A stretch of 64,000 nt of DNA from Acidovorax sp. NO-1 (GTDB taxonomy: Bacteria > Pseudomonadota > Gammaproteobacteria > Burkholderiales > Burkholderiaceae_C): contig NZ_AGTS01000072.1 of NCBI RefSeq assembly GCF_000238595.1, positions 1 to 64,000 of the forward strand. Direction: 5' to 3'. Positions 48,357 to 56,402 of this stretch are shown in pieces (the first letter of the stretch is position 1; each line of letters starts with the position of its first letter). The notes below the pieces were generated by a model, which made no database searches, was not told the origin of the DNA, and saw only the letters and a list, made by a program, of their open reading frames with translations. The translations under genes were made by a program, and so were the position numbers.

Positions 48357-49073
48357 ATGTACACCTCCAAAGGCCAGCTCGATCGTGATGCGACCATCCG
48401 CCAGCACGTGCCGCTGGTGCGAAGGATTGCGCACCACATGATCGCCAAGCTGCCCCCCAATGTGGAGCTGGACGACCTGATCCAGGTGGGCATGATGGGC
48501 CTGGCGGAAGCCCTGTCGCGCTACGAAGTGACCCAGGGTGTGCAGTTCGAAACCTTTGCCACCCAGCGCATCCGGGGCGCCATGCTCGACGAGTTGCGCG
48601 AGGGCGACTGGATGAGCCGCAGCTCGCGCAAAAGCCAGAAAGACATCGAGCACGCGGTGCAGCGGCTGGAGCAAAAACTCGGCCGCAGCCCGCTGGAGTC
48701 GGAAATCGCCAGCGAATTGGGCATGGGCCTGCCCGAATACCAGAGCCTGCTGGGCAAGGTGCGGGGCACGCAGCTGGTGTACCTGGAAGACATGACCCGC
48801 GGCAACGAGGACGATGACGGTTTCCTCGACCGCCATGTGGCCGACAGCGACGCCGACCCGATGGAATTGCTGCGCGACCAGCGCCTCAAGATATCGCTGG
48901 TCAACGCCATCAAGACCCTGCCCGAGCGCGAGCAGCACATCATGGGCATGTACTACGAGCACGACATGAACCTCAAGGAGATTGCCGCCGTGCTGGGGGT
49001 CACCGAATCCCGCGTGTGTCAGCTGCACAGCCAGTCCATCGCCCGCCTGCGGGCCAAAATGCGGGCGCACTGA
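48357..49073 (+). CDS. fliA: FliA, sigma-28 factor
   Basis: Directs RNA polymerase to late flagellar promoters. The 238-aa protein has region 2 with HVPLVRRIAHHMIAKLPPNVEL and DLIQVGMMGLAEAL, FETFATQRIRGAMLDELREG, region 3 with RKSQKDIEHAVQRLEQKLGR, and the region 4 helix-turn-helix EIAAVLGVTESRVCQLHSQS. I prefer ATG 48357 over GTG 48339, which lies inside the foldback element. No good ribosome site precedes either; the element has replaced the normal leader. It is followed by a strong hairpin. Confidence 0.96.
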   Translation: MYTSKGQLDRDATIRQHVPLVRRIAHHMIAKLPPNVELDDLIQVGMMGLAEALSRYEVTQGVQFETFATQRIRGAMLDELREGDWMSRSSRKSQKDIEHAVQRLEQKLGRSPLESEIASELGMGLPEYQSLLGKVRGTQLVYLEDMTRGNEDDDGFLDRHVADSDADPMELLRDQRLKISLVNAIKTLPEREQHIMGMYYEHDMNLKEIAAVLGVTESRVCQLHSQSIARLRAKMRAH

Positions 49074-49202
49074 GCGCGACCCGTCTCCCGGCTGCGCCGG
49101 GTGGGCATTCAGAAGCACTCACGAGTACTTTTGAGTCGGCACGAACCCCATTGAACCGTTCGGGCTTTTAAAGCATCAACAGGGTGCCGACTCCATAAAA
49201 CA

Positions 49203-49282
49203 ATAGCTGCTTGCGCTTGTCAGTCAATGGTTTCAGACAGTTATCTATCTGAAACTCAATAACGACAAGCGCAAGCAGCTAT
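49203..49282. terminator. Bidirectional terminator built from the dispersed repeat
   Basis: ATAGCTGCTTGCGCTTGTC (49203-49221) and its exact reverse complement (49264-49282) form a 19-bp perfect stem. An inner 8-bp stem is made by GTTTCAGA (49230-49237) and TCTGAAAC (49248-49255). T's follow on the plus strand and A's precede. It lies between convergent fliA and flgN, and its arms match the dispersed repeat half-site. Confidence 0.75.
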
Positions 49283-49299
49283 CTTTTTTGGGTTTGAGC

Positions 49300-49674
49300 T
49301 TATCCCGCCGACTTGTAGATGCGTGCCACGCCCGCTTTGCCGGGCTGCACCGCCCTACCGTCACCATAGGTGGCGGGTGTGCCGGCCTCGGGCAGCAGGC
49401 CTGCAACCTGCCGGTCGGCGTTGGCGGACAGCCTTGCCAACCCTTCGCGCTGGTTGGCCAGCATGGCGCCAATGGCCTCTACACGCTGTTGCAGCGGCGC
49501 GGGCAAGGGCTGGCCCCGTTGCGCAGACTGCTCCAGCGCGTAGGTCAACTGCGCCGCCGCGTCACGCAGCGCGGTGCTGCTCTTTTCCAGGGATTGGGGA
49601 TCTGCCGCCAGAAGGGCGGCAGAGACTTTTTCGATCAGCTGCTCAACAGCCGAGAGGGATTCTTCCAGTGGCAT
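49300..49674 (-). CDS. flgN: FlgN, hook-junction chaperone
   Basis: Cytoplasmic chaperone for FlgK and FlgL. The 124-aa helical protein (LSAVEQLIEKVSAALLAADPQ, then coiled segments, then NADRQVAGLLPE) lies directly after flgM, the usual flgN place. Sequence conservation in this family is weak, so position is part of the evidence. Confidence 0.82.
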   Translation of the reverse strand: MPLEESLSAVEQLIEKVSAALLAADPQSLEKSSTALRDAAAQLTYALEQSAQRGQPLPAPLQQRVEAIGAMLANQREGLARLSANADRQVAGLLPEAGTPATYGDGRAVQPGKAGVARIYKSAG

Positions 49675-49736
49675 GGCGCATTGTGCGGTGGATGGCGCCT
49701 GCCTGCCAGAGAAGTTGCGATGCGATGGGGGATCAA

Positions 49737-50056
49737 TCAGCCGCGCGAGCGGGCCAGGATTTCTGCGGCGTTGGAGAGCATCTTGTCGGCAATGGCGTCA
49801 GCGTTCACCGAGAACGTGCCTTTCTCGATGGCGGTGCGCACAGCCTGGACCTTGCCAGCATCAAAATCGGCAGTGGAGCGTGCCGTCTGGTTCAGCGCAC
49901 GCGCAGCAGTGGAAACGGTGACAGGCACACCGGCGGATGACACCGCCGCAGCATCTTTGGCAGCCCCTTCAGCAGCGCTGGGGGGCTTTTGACTTGCTTG
50001 GCAAGCCCCGTCTGCGCCAAGGCGCCCGGGAGTTCCGGTTGTTGACCAATCTTCAT
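49737..50056 (-). pseudogene. flgM: flgM, anti-sigma-28 factor, frameshifted
   Basis: FlgM holds FliA inactive until the hook is complete and FlgM is exported. The start is ATG 50056 (MKIGQQPELPGALAQTG) with GGAGAG upstream. The C-terminal FliA-binding part (STADFDAGKVQAVRTAIEKG, then FSVNADAIADKMLSNAAEIL) lies in another frame. They meet at six G's on the plus strand, 49980-49985. One more base gives KSPPSAAEGAAKDAAAV and a 106-aa protein, the usual size. As written, the ATG-initiated frame runs out as a non-FlgM tail. A sigma-28 promoter precedes it. Confidence 0.85.
49980..49985. other. G6 homopolymer at the flgM frameshift
   Basis: Six G's on the plus strand (six C's in flgM) where the frame breaks. 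One extra base restores the frame. Confidence 0.85.
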
Positions 50057-50100
50057 CGCTCTCTCCACCACCCCGTTTGATGTGGGGCACAGTAGCAATG

Positions 50101-50127
50101 TTTTCGACCCATTTGGCCGGGACTTTA
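50101..50127 (-). promoter_or_regulatory. Sigma-28 promoter of flgM-flgN
   Basis: On the minus strand TAAAGTCC (50127-50120), an 11-bp spacer and GTCGAAAA (50108-50101) match the FliA consensus at 6 of 8 positions each, with exact spacing and a perfect TAAAG core. The leader is about 40 nt. In Salmonella flgM also has a class III promoter. Confidence 0.6.
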
Positions 50128-50149
50128 GCGATTTATCGCGCCAACGTCA

Positions 50150-50908
50150 TCACAGCGCGACCACAACAGTCCCAGATTCATTCACAGTGCCGCTAATGAT
50201 TCGACCATTGTCCATGCGAATGCGAACAATCTGCCCTGCGACACCAGCCGACATGGCCTGCCCGGCCGAAGTGACCGCATAGCCCGGGCCCTGCGCCTGG
50301 ACCTTGACCTGGGCCCCGGCCCGGAACAGCTGGGGCGCCCGGACCATGCTTTGGCGCAGCGCCTGGCCCGCAACCAGCGGGCGCGCAGCCACCTGCCCCA
50401 CCCACATTTCCGGGTTGGCCATGACGGGCGCCGATTCCTCGGCCCAGTCCACCTCGGCCTCCATGGCGTCCTGGGCGGAGAGCACCGTGCCCGTCGCCAC
50501 CGGGCCGGTCAACACCCACGCCGGGCCGAAGGCCTTGACGGTGACCGGCAGGAACACGTTCCAGGCGGTGGGCCCTTCGACACACCGCAGCCCCAGCCGG
50601 GTACGCCCCCAAAGCTTGGCGCCCGTTGGCAGATAGGGCTCGACCCGCGCGCACGGCGCCAGCCGCAGGCGCGAATCCAGCGAGCCAACGCTCACTTCCA
50701 TGCGCAGGGGCAATCCAGCGGCCTGGTTGCGCGACATGGCGTCGTCCAGCCAGCGCTCGGTCAGTGGGCCGAGATCGGTGCCCGGGTCTGGAGCGGCCTG
50801 GGCCAGAGCGGCGCCGCTGCCCGCCAAGGCCAGCACCCCCAGGGCGCACGCGCGAACCAGGCGGGCGGCACGGCGGGGCATGGCAGAAGAAAAACGGATT
50901 GATGGCAT
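50150..50908 (-). CDS. flgA: FlgA, P-ring assembly chaperone
   Basis: Periplasmic protein that helps FlgI polymerise into the P ring. An N-terminal signal peptide (about 1-36) ends in GAALAQA. The SAF-like domain has GTVLSAQDAMEAEVDWAE, and the tail AQGPGYAVTSAGQAMSAG with GQIVRIRMDNGRIISG is the FlgA hallmark. Length 252 aa. It is divergent from flgB over 214 bp. Confidence 0.95.
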   Translation of the reverse strand: MPSIRFSSAMPRRAARLVRACALGVLALAGSGAALAQAAPDPGTDLGPLTERWLDDAMSRNQAAGLPLRMEVSVGSLDSRLRLAPCARVEPYLPTGAKLWGRTRLGLRCVEGPTAWNVFLPVTVKAFGPAWVLTGPVATGTVLSAQDAMEAEVDWAEESAPVMANPEMWVGQVAARPLVAGQALRQSMVRAPQLFRAGAQVKVQAQGPGYAVTSAGQAMSAGVAGQIVRIRMDNGRIISGTVNESGTVVVAL

Positions 50909-51122
50909 GGGGGCCTCCTGGGCATTGCTGCACTGCCCGCACGGGCGGCAAAGACTATTTCACGACTGGAACTATAGGCACGCCGGGCGCGGGCAAAACC
51001 CGGAACTGCGCGTGCAATGGCGCGTTCTTCGCGCTTTAGCAAAACGCACCGGCTTTCACAATCGAACCACGCCGGAACCTGTCCCCGGCTCTGTTGAATG
51101 CAACCCAGGGTGTAAGGCCAAC

Positions 51123-51557
51123 ATGCTTGACAAGATGACCAACCGGATGGACTTCCTCGGAAACGCGCTGATCCTGCGCGCCGAGCGCCAGCGCGCCATC
51201 GCAAGCAACATTGCCAACGCAGACACCCCCGGTTATGTGGCCCGCGACTTCCGTTTTGCAGATGCCATGCGCGAGGCCACCGGCTCCGGCGACAGCCGCA
51301 TGGCGGCAGGCACTCCCGTCGGCACCCGGGGCGCCACCGACCCCCGCCACATCCCGCTGCCCGCTGCCAGCTCAGGCACAGGCGCCCCCGGCACGCTGGG
51401 CTACTCCGTGCAGTCACAGCCCAGCCTGGACAACAACACGGTCGATCTGGACCGCGAGCGGGCCAACTTTGTCGACAACGCGGTGCGCTACGAGACCACG
51501 CTGCGCTTTATCAATGGCAACGCCAAAACCATGCTCAGCGCGATCCAGGGCCAGTAA
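51123..51557 (+). CDS. flgB: FlgB, proximal rod protein
   Basis: Rod subunit. From ATG 51123 it has 144 aa: MDFLGNALILRAERQRAIASN followed by the rod motif ANADTPGYVARDF. The C-terminus is helical (VRYETTLRFINGNAKTML). The upstream open frame has no FlgB features. It opens the flgBCDEFGHIJKL block. Confidence 0.96.
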   Translation: MLDKMTNRMDFLGNALILRAERQRAIASNIANADTPGYVARDFRFADAMREATGSGDSRMAAGTPVGTRGATDPRHIPLPAASSGTGAPGTLGYSVQSQPSLDNNTVDLDRERANFVDNAVRYETTLRFINGNAKTMLSAIQGQ

Positions 51558-51591
51558 CCGATAGCCCCGCCGCGCAGAAAGCGAGTTCCCC

Positions 51592-51996
51592 ATGTCCATG
51601 TTCTCCATCTTCAGCGTCTCTGGAAGTGCCGTCAGTGCCCAGTCCCAGCGGCTCAACGTGGTGGCCAGCAACCTGGCCAACGTCGACGCCGTGGCCGGGC
51701 CCGATGGCCAGGCCTACAAGGCCCGACAGGTGGTGTTCCAGACCGCACCCATGGGCCCGGAAAGCTCGGCCGGTGTGCGCGTGAGCGCCATCAGCGAAAG
51801 CGACTCGCCGGGCCGCCGGGTGCACGACCCCAGCCACCCGCTGGCCGACGACCAGGGCTACGTGACCCATTCCAACGTCAACGCCGTGGAGGAGATGGTC
51901 AACATGATCTCGGCCTCCCGCTCCTACCAGAACAACGTCGAAGTCATGAACACGGCCAAGACGCTGCTCCTCAAGACCCTGCAGATGGGCCAGTAA
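51592..51996 (+). CDS. flgC: FlgC, proximal rod protein
   Basis: Rod subunit of 134 aa. It has the N-terminal motif FSVSGSAVSAQSQRLNVVASN, with NLANVDA, and the C-terminal motif NVNAVEEMVNMISASRSYQNN. Typical length and position. Confidence 0.97.
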   Translation: MSMFSIFSVSGSAVSAQSQRLNVVASNLANVDAVAGPDGQAYKARQVVFQTAPMGPESSAGVRVSAISESDSPGRRVHDPSHPLADDQGYVTHSNVNAVEEMVNMISASRSYQNNVEVMNTAKTLLLKTLQMGQ

Positions 51997-52011
51997 CACC
52001 AGGACACCGCC

Positions 52012-52671
52012 ATGATTTCCAGCGTCACCTCCTCCACGGCCCCGGGCACCGCGGCTTCTTCCAAGGCGGAATCCGCCACCGACCCGGCTGCCGCGCAAGA
52101 CCGGTTCCTGAAGCTGCTGGTTGCGCAGCTGAACAACCAGGACCCGATGAACCCCCTGGACAACGCCCAGATGACCTCGCAGATCGCGCAGATCAACACC
52201 GTCACCGGCATCCAGCAACTCAATGACACCGTGAAGGGGCTGGTCAGCCAGTTCGCCGCCCAGCAGCTGATGCAGGGCAGCGCCATGGTGGGCCGCCAGG
52301 TGCTGGTGGAAGGCAACAGCCTGGCGCTGGACAGCGAAACCAGCAAGGCTACGGGCGCCTTCGACCTCGCAGGCTCTGCGGCCAGCGTGAAGGTCCAGGT
52401 GCTGGACGCCACCGGCAAAGAGCTGGGCACCGTGGACATGGGTGCGCTGCCTGCGGGGCGCTACAACTTTGCATGGGACGCAGCCGGCTACGAGGGCGAC
52501 AGCGCAGGCCTGCGTTTCAAGGTGCTGGCTGCCAATGGGGAGGTGCCTGTGGCGTCATCGTCCCTGACCATCGACACCGTGTCCGCCATCAGCATGGACA
52601 ACGGCACGCTGCAAATGCAGCTGGCCCGCGGCGGCATGACCACCCAATCCGGCATCAAGGCCATTCTGTAA
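52012..52671 (+). CDS. flgD: FlgD, hook cap protein
   Basis: Scaffold for hook assembly. The 219-aa protein has the FlgD N-terminal motif DRFLKLLVAQLNNQDPMNPL followed by the stretch MTSQIAQINTVTGIQQL. The C-terminal Ig/FlgD Tudor-like region is ALPAGRYNFAWDAAGYEG. Confidence 0.97.
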   Translation: MISSVTSSTAPGTAASSKAESATDPAAAQDRFLKLLVAQLNNQDPMNPLDNAQMTSQIAQINTVTGIQQLNDTVKGLVSQFAAQQLMQGSAMVGRQVLVEGNSLALDSETSKATGAFDLAGSAASVKVQVLDATGKELGTVDMGALPAGRYNFAWDAAGYEGDSAGLRFKVLAANGEVPVASSSLTIDTVSAISMDNGTLQMQLARGGMTTQSGIKAIL

Positions 52672-52696
52672 TTTCGATTCCTCTCAGGAGCACACC

Positions 52697-53956
52697 ATGG
52701 GTTTCCAACACGGCCTCTCGGGCCTGAACGCCTCCAGCAAGAACCTGGATGTGATCGGCCACAACATCGCCAATGCCAATACCACCGGTTTCAAGGCCTC
52801 GCGCGCCGAGTTTGCCGAGATGGTGGCCGCCTCGATGGGCGGCGGCGGCGGCAACTACGGTATCGGGGTGGAGGTGGCTGCTGTGGCCCAGCAGTTCTCC
52901 CAGGGCAACGTCAACGTCACGGGCAACAACCTGGATGTGGCCATCAACGGCAATGGCTTCTTCAAGGTGATGCAGACGGATGGCACCCCCGCGTACACGC
53001 GCGCTGGCAACTTCAAACTGGACAAGTCCGGCGATCTGGTAACCAACAACGGCGCGCAGGTGATGGGGTTCCGGGTGGACCCGGCCACGGGTCTGAGCAC
53101 GTCGGAAGCACAGCCGCTGAGCTTTCCCACCGGGGCACCTATCGAGGCCAAGCAGACCCTGAACATGACCGCCACGCTGAACCTGGATGCGCGCGCCAAG
53201 GACGCAGCAGGTGACCCGGCCGCCACTCCGCCCATTCCACCCACACCGCGCTCCACCTATGGAACGTCCATCAATGTGTACGACACGCAGGGTGTGCCCA
53301 TCCCCGTCAACCTTTACTTCGAGAAGAACGGCTCCAACACGTGGGATGTCTACACCCAGCTGGACGATCCGGCCGCTGTTCCCCCAGTCGTGGCGACTCC
53401 CATTGGCCAGCTTGTCTTCGACGGAAACGGAAAGTACGACCCGGCCGCCAGCACGGTCCCCATGGTGGTCAATGTTGATCCCGCCACCTCCAACCCGAAC
53501 AACCCGCCCGCTCCCTGGGACGTGAACATCGATTTCGACAGCGTCACCCAGTTCGGCAGCAAGTTCGCCGTGGCCGACCTCACGCAGGACGGCTACGCCT
53601 CGGGCGACCTCACCAGCATCAATATCTCCAACAACGGGATGGTGATGGCCAGCTACTCCAACGGCGTGACCCGTGCTGAGGCGCAGGTGGCGCTGGCCAA
53701 CTTCCGCAACCCGCAGGGCCTGCTGGCCGTGGGTGGCAACAACTGGGTGGAATCGTTTGACTCCGGCCCGGCCGTCATGGGCAAACCGGGCGATGGCAAC
53801 TTCGGCGCACTGCGCTCCGGCGCACTCGAAGACTCCAACGTGGACCTCACGGCAGAGCTGGTGAACATGATGACCGCCCAACGTGCCTACCAGGCCAACG
53901 CCCAGACCATCAAGACGCAGGACCAGGTGATGTCCACCCTGGTGAATCTGCGATGA
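52697..53956 (+). CDS. flgE: FlgE, hook protein
   Basis: Structural subunit of the hook, 419 aa. The N-terminal rod/hook motif is FQHGLSGLNASSKNLDVIGHN with NTTGFKASRAEF. Middle domains form the outer surface. The C-terminal motif is NVDLTAELVNMMTAQRAYQA. Its length would be set by FliK, whose gene is broken here. Confidence 0.97.
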   Translation: MGFQHGLSGLNASSKNLDVIGHNIANANTTGFKASRAEFAEMVAASMGGGGGNYGIGVEVAAVAQQFSQGNVNVTGNNLDVAINGNGFFKVMQTDGTPAYTRAGNFKLDKSGDLVTNNGAQVMGFRVDPATGLSTSEAQPLSFPTGAPIEAKQTLNMTATLNLDARAKDAAGDPAATPPIPPTPRSTYGTSINVYDTQGVPIPVNLYFEKNGSNTWDVYTQLDDPAAVPPVVATPIGQLVFDGNGKYDPAASTVPMVVNVDPATSNPNNPPAPWDVNIDFDSVTQFGSKFAVADLTQDGYASGDLTSINISNNGMVMASYSNGVTRAEAQVALANFRNPQGLLAVGGNNWVESFDSGPAVMGKPGDGNFGALRSGALEDSNVDLTAELVNMMTAQRAYQANAQTIKTQDQVMSTLVNLR

Positions 53957-53958
53957 AG

Positions 53959-54084
53959 CAACACCCCCCTGTGGCGCTGCGCGCCTTCCCCCCGCTCTCG
54001 CAACGCTGCGCGCTGCGGGCGAGGGGACGCAGCCAGCGCGGCGGGGCGGCCCTTGCGCGGCTGCCCTCGCTCGGGGCGCGCCAG
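53959..54084 (+). repeat. Second dispersed repeat family, copy 1
   Basis: GC-rich non-coding repeat between flgE and flgF. It shares 27 identical bases (54034-54060) with 59671-59697 between flgJ and flgK, and flanking similarity extends on both sides. Its plus-strand arms can fold into short hairpins. Confidence 0.7.
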
Positions 54085-54141
54085 TTTCTGGCGTCGCGCG
54101 CACAGGGCGACCGGGTGAAAATCTGAAAGGAAAGCACGACC

Positions 54142-54882
54142 ATGGACCGCATCATTTACACCGCGATGACCGGCGCCAACGCGGCCGCCCACCGGCAGGC
54201 CGTGCTGTCCAACAACCTCGCCAACGCCTCCACCCAGGGGTTCCGTGCAGAGATGTCCACCTTCCGCTCCGTGCCCATCCAGGGCGATGGCTCCACCACC
54301 CGCGTGTTTGCGCTGGAGGCCACGTCGGGCCATGTGAGCACACCCGGCCCCGCGCAGACCACGGGCCGCAACCTCGATGCCATGGCCCAGGGCAATGCCT
54401 GGTTCGCGGTGCAGGGGCTGGACGGCACGGAAGCCTACACACGCGCGGGCCAGTTCGAGGTGTCGAATGCCGGCCAGCTCGTGACACCGATGGGGCTGCC
54501 GGTGCTGTCGGACGGCGGTGCGCCCATCGACGTTCCCCCCAACGCCACGGTCACCCTGTCACCGGATGGCACCGTCTCGGCCCGGGTGGGCAACGAGCCG
54601 CCCGTGGCAGCCGGCCGCATCAAGCTGGCCACGGCGAACGCGGAGAACCCGGTGCGCCGCGGTGACGACGGCCTGTTCCGCGCGGCGAACGGCAATGCCC
54701 TTGCCGCCGACCCCAATGCCCGCATGCAGCCGGGCGCGCTGGAAGGCTCCAACGTCAACGCGGTGGAAAGCATGGTGGGAATGATTGCGGCCTCGCGCCA
54801 GTTCGAGCAGCAGATGCGCCTGTTGCAGACCGCCGAAACCAACGACAAGTCCGCCGGCCAGCTGCTCAGCCTCAACGGCTAA
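54142..54882 (+). CDS. flgF: FlgF, proximal rod protein
   Basis: Rod subunit of 246 aa with IIYTAMTGANAAAHRQAVLSN, NLANASTQGFRAEM, and the C-terminal VNAVESMVGMIAASRQFEQQ. It is expressed from the same operon after a 185-bp gap filled by a dispersed repeat. Confidence 0.96.
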   Translation: MDRIIYTAMTGANAAAHRQAVLSNNLANASTQGFRAEMSTFRSVPIQGDGSTTRVFALEATSGHVSTPGPAQTTGRNLDAMAQGNAWFAVQGLDGTEAYTRAGQFEVSNAGQLVTPMGLPVLSDGGAPIDVPPNATVTLSPDGTVSARVGNEPPVAAGRIKLATANAENPVRRGDDGLFRAANGNALAADPNARMQPGALEGSNVNAVESMVGMIAASRQFEQQMRLLQTAETNDKSAGQLLSLNG

Positions 54883-54900
54883 AGGAAAGGAAACCCTGCC

Positions 54901-55674
54901 ATGATGAATTCCCTCTGGATTGCCAAGACCGGCATGACCGCCCAGCAGACCAACCTGGACGTGATCTCGCACAACCTGGCCAACGTCTCCACCACCGGCT
55001 TCAAACGCAACTTCGCGGTGTTCCAGGACTTGATGTACCAGAACCACCGGCAAGTGGGCGCGCAAACCGGCGACGATACGCAGCTCCCGACGGGCCTTCA
55101 CCTGGGCCTGGGCGTCAATGTGGGCTCCACCTCGCGCAATTTCATGCAGGGCTCGCTGGCCAACACCGGCAACGCGCTGGACATTGCGGTCAACGGCCAG
55201 GGCTTCTTCCAGATCCAGATGCCCGACGGCACCACCGGCTACACGCGCGCCGGGAATTTCACGCGCAACGGCAACGGCGACGTGGTCACGAACGAGGGCT
55301 ATCCGCTCATTCCGGCCATCAACCTGCAGATTGGCGACACCCTGGACATTGGCCCGAACGGTCAGGTCTCGATCACGCGCGCTGGCGTCACCACGGCGGG
55401 GCCGCAAATCGAGCTGGCCAATTTTGTGAATCCGGCCGGGCTGGAGCCGCTGGGCAACAACCTGTACCGCGAAACCGTGGCCTCCGGCGGGCCCGAGGCC
55501 GGCAACCCGCTGACCAATTCGCTGGGCGAAATCCGCCACAAGTTTCTGGAGAACTCGAACATCAACGTGGTGGAAGAGCTGGTCAGCATGATCCAGACGC
55601 AGCGTGCCTACGAGATGAACTCCAAGGCCATCCAGACATCCGACCAGATGCTGGCCAAGCTGTCCCAACTGTAA
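54901..55674 (+). CDS. flgG: FlgG, distal rod protein
   Basis: Distal rod subunit of 257 aa. It has SLWIAKTGMTAQQTNLDVIS with NVSTTGFKRNFAVFQDL, and the tail NVVEELVSMIQTQRAYEMN. A second in-frame ATG follows immediately (54904). Confidence 0.97.
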   Translation: MMNSLWIAKTGMTAQQTNLDVISHNLANVSTTGFKRNFAVFQDLMYQNHRQVGAQTGDDTQLPTGLHLGLGVNVGSTSRNFMQGSLANTGNALDIAVNGQGFFQIQMPDGTTGYTRAGNFTRNGNGDVVTNEGYPLIPAINLQIGDTLDIGPNGQVSITRAGVTTAGPQIELANFVNPAGLEPLGNNLYRETVASGGPEAGNPLTNSLGEIRHKFLENSNINVVEELVSMIQTQRAYEMNSKAIQTSDQMLAKLSQL

Positions 55675-55685
55675 GGAGCACCGCG

Positions 55686-56402
55686 ATGACCACCCTCCTG
55701 CGACTCACGGGCCCCATGGCCCTCGCGCTGCTCGCTACCGGCTGCGCCACCCTGAACCCGCCCCCGCCCGTGGACGTGCTGTCCACCGCGCCGCCGATGC
55801 TGGCCCCCGCCCAGCCGCGCAACGCAGCGCCTGCCACGGGCAGCCTGTTCCACACCGCCAGCTACCGGCCTCCGCTCGAAGACCAGCGCGCGCGCTTTGT
55901 GGGCGACATGGTCACCATCCGGGTCGAAGAGAAGATCGACGCCAAGCAGGACACCAAGTCCAACGTCACCCGCACCAGCGAAACGGGCGGTGCGATCACC
56001 GCGCTGCCCCTGCTGTCGGCCGCCACCAATGGCAAGCTGGCCGCACGCTCGGGCATTGGCGCCAACTCCTCCAACACGTTCGACGGCAGTGGCAACACGG
56101 CCAGCAAGAACGAGTTCACCGCCGACATCACCGCGATGGTCACCGACGTGCTGCCCAACGGCCACCTCGTCATTACCGGCGAAAAGCAGGTGGGTGTGAA
56201 CCGCAGCGTGGATGTGCTGCGCTTTTCCGGCATCGTGGACCCGCGCAATCTGCGGCGCGGCGAGCGCGGGCACGCGGGCAGCGTCATCGACTCGCGCTAT
56301 GTAGCCAACGTGCGTGTGATCTCGCGCGGCCTGGGCGAACAGGCCGATGCGCAGGCCATGGGCTGGCTGGCGCGCGCTTTCAACTCCATCACGCCGTTCT
56401 AA
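55686..56402 (+). CDS. flgH: FlgH, L-ring lipoprotein
   Basis: Outer-membrane ring protein. The signal ends in a lipobox (LLATGC), giving a lipidated Cys. The family motif GDMVTIRVEEKIDAKQDTKS and the C-terminal RFSGIVDPRNLRRG with VANVRVISRGLGEQADAQ follow. Length 238 aa. Its stop codon directly abuts the next ATG. Confidence 0.97.
   Translation: MTTLLRLTGPMALALLATGCATLNPPPPVDVLSTAPPMLAPAQPRNAAPATGSLFHTASYRPPLEDQRARFVGDMVTIRVEEKIDAKQDTKSNVTRTSETGGAITALPLLSAATNGKLAARSGIGANSSNTFDGSGNTASKNEFTADITAMVTDVLPNGHLVITGEKQVGVNRSVDVLRFSGIVDPRNLRRGERGHAGSVIDSRYVANVRVISRGLGEQADAQAMGWLARAFNSITPF

Noticed and set aside
49892..50098. Two separate small genes in the flgM region
   Set aside because: One frame has the FlgM start and the other the FlgM end, meeting at a six-base run; together they make one normal-length FlgM.
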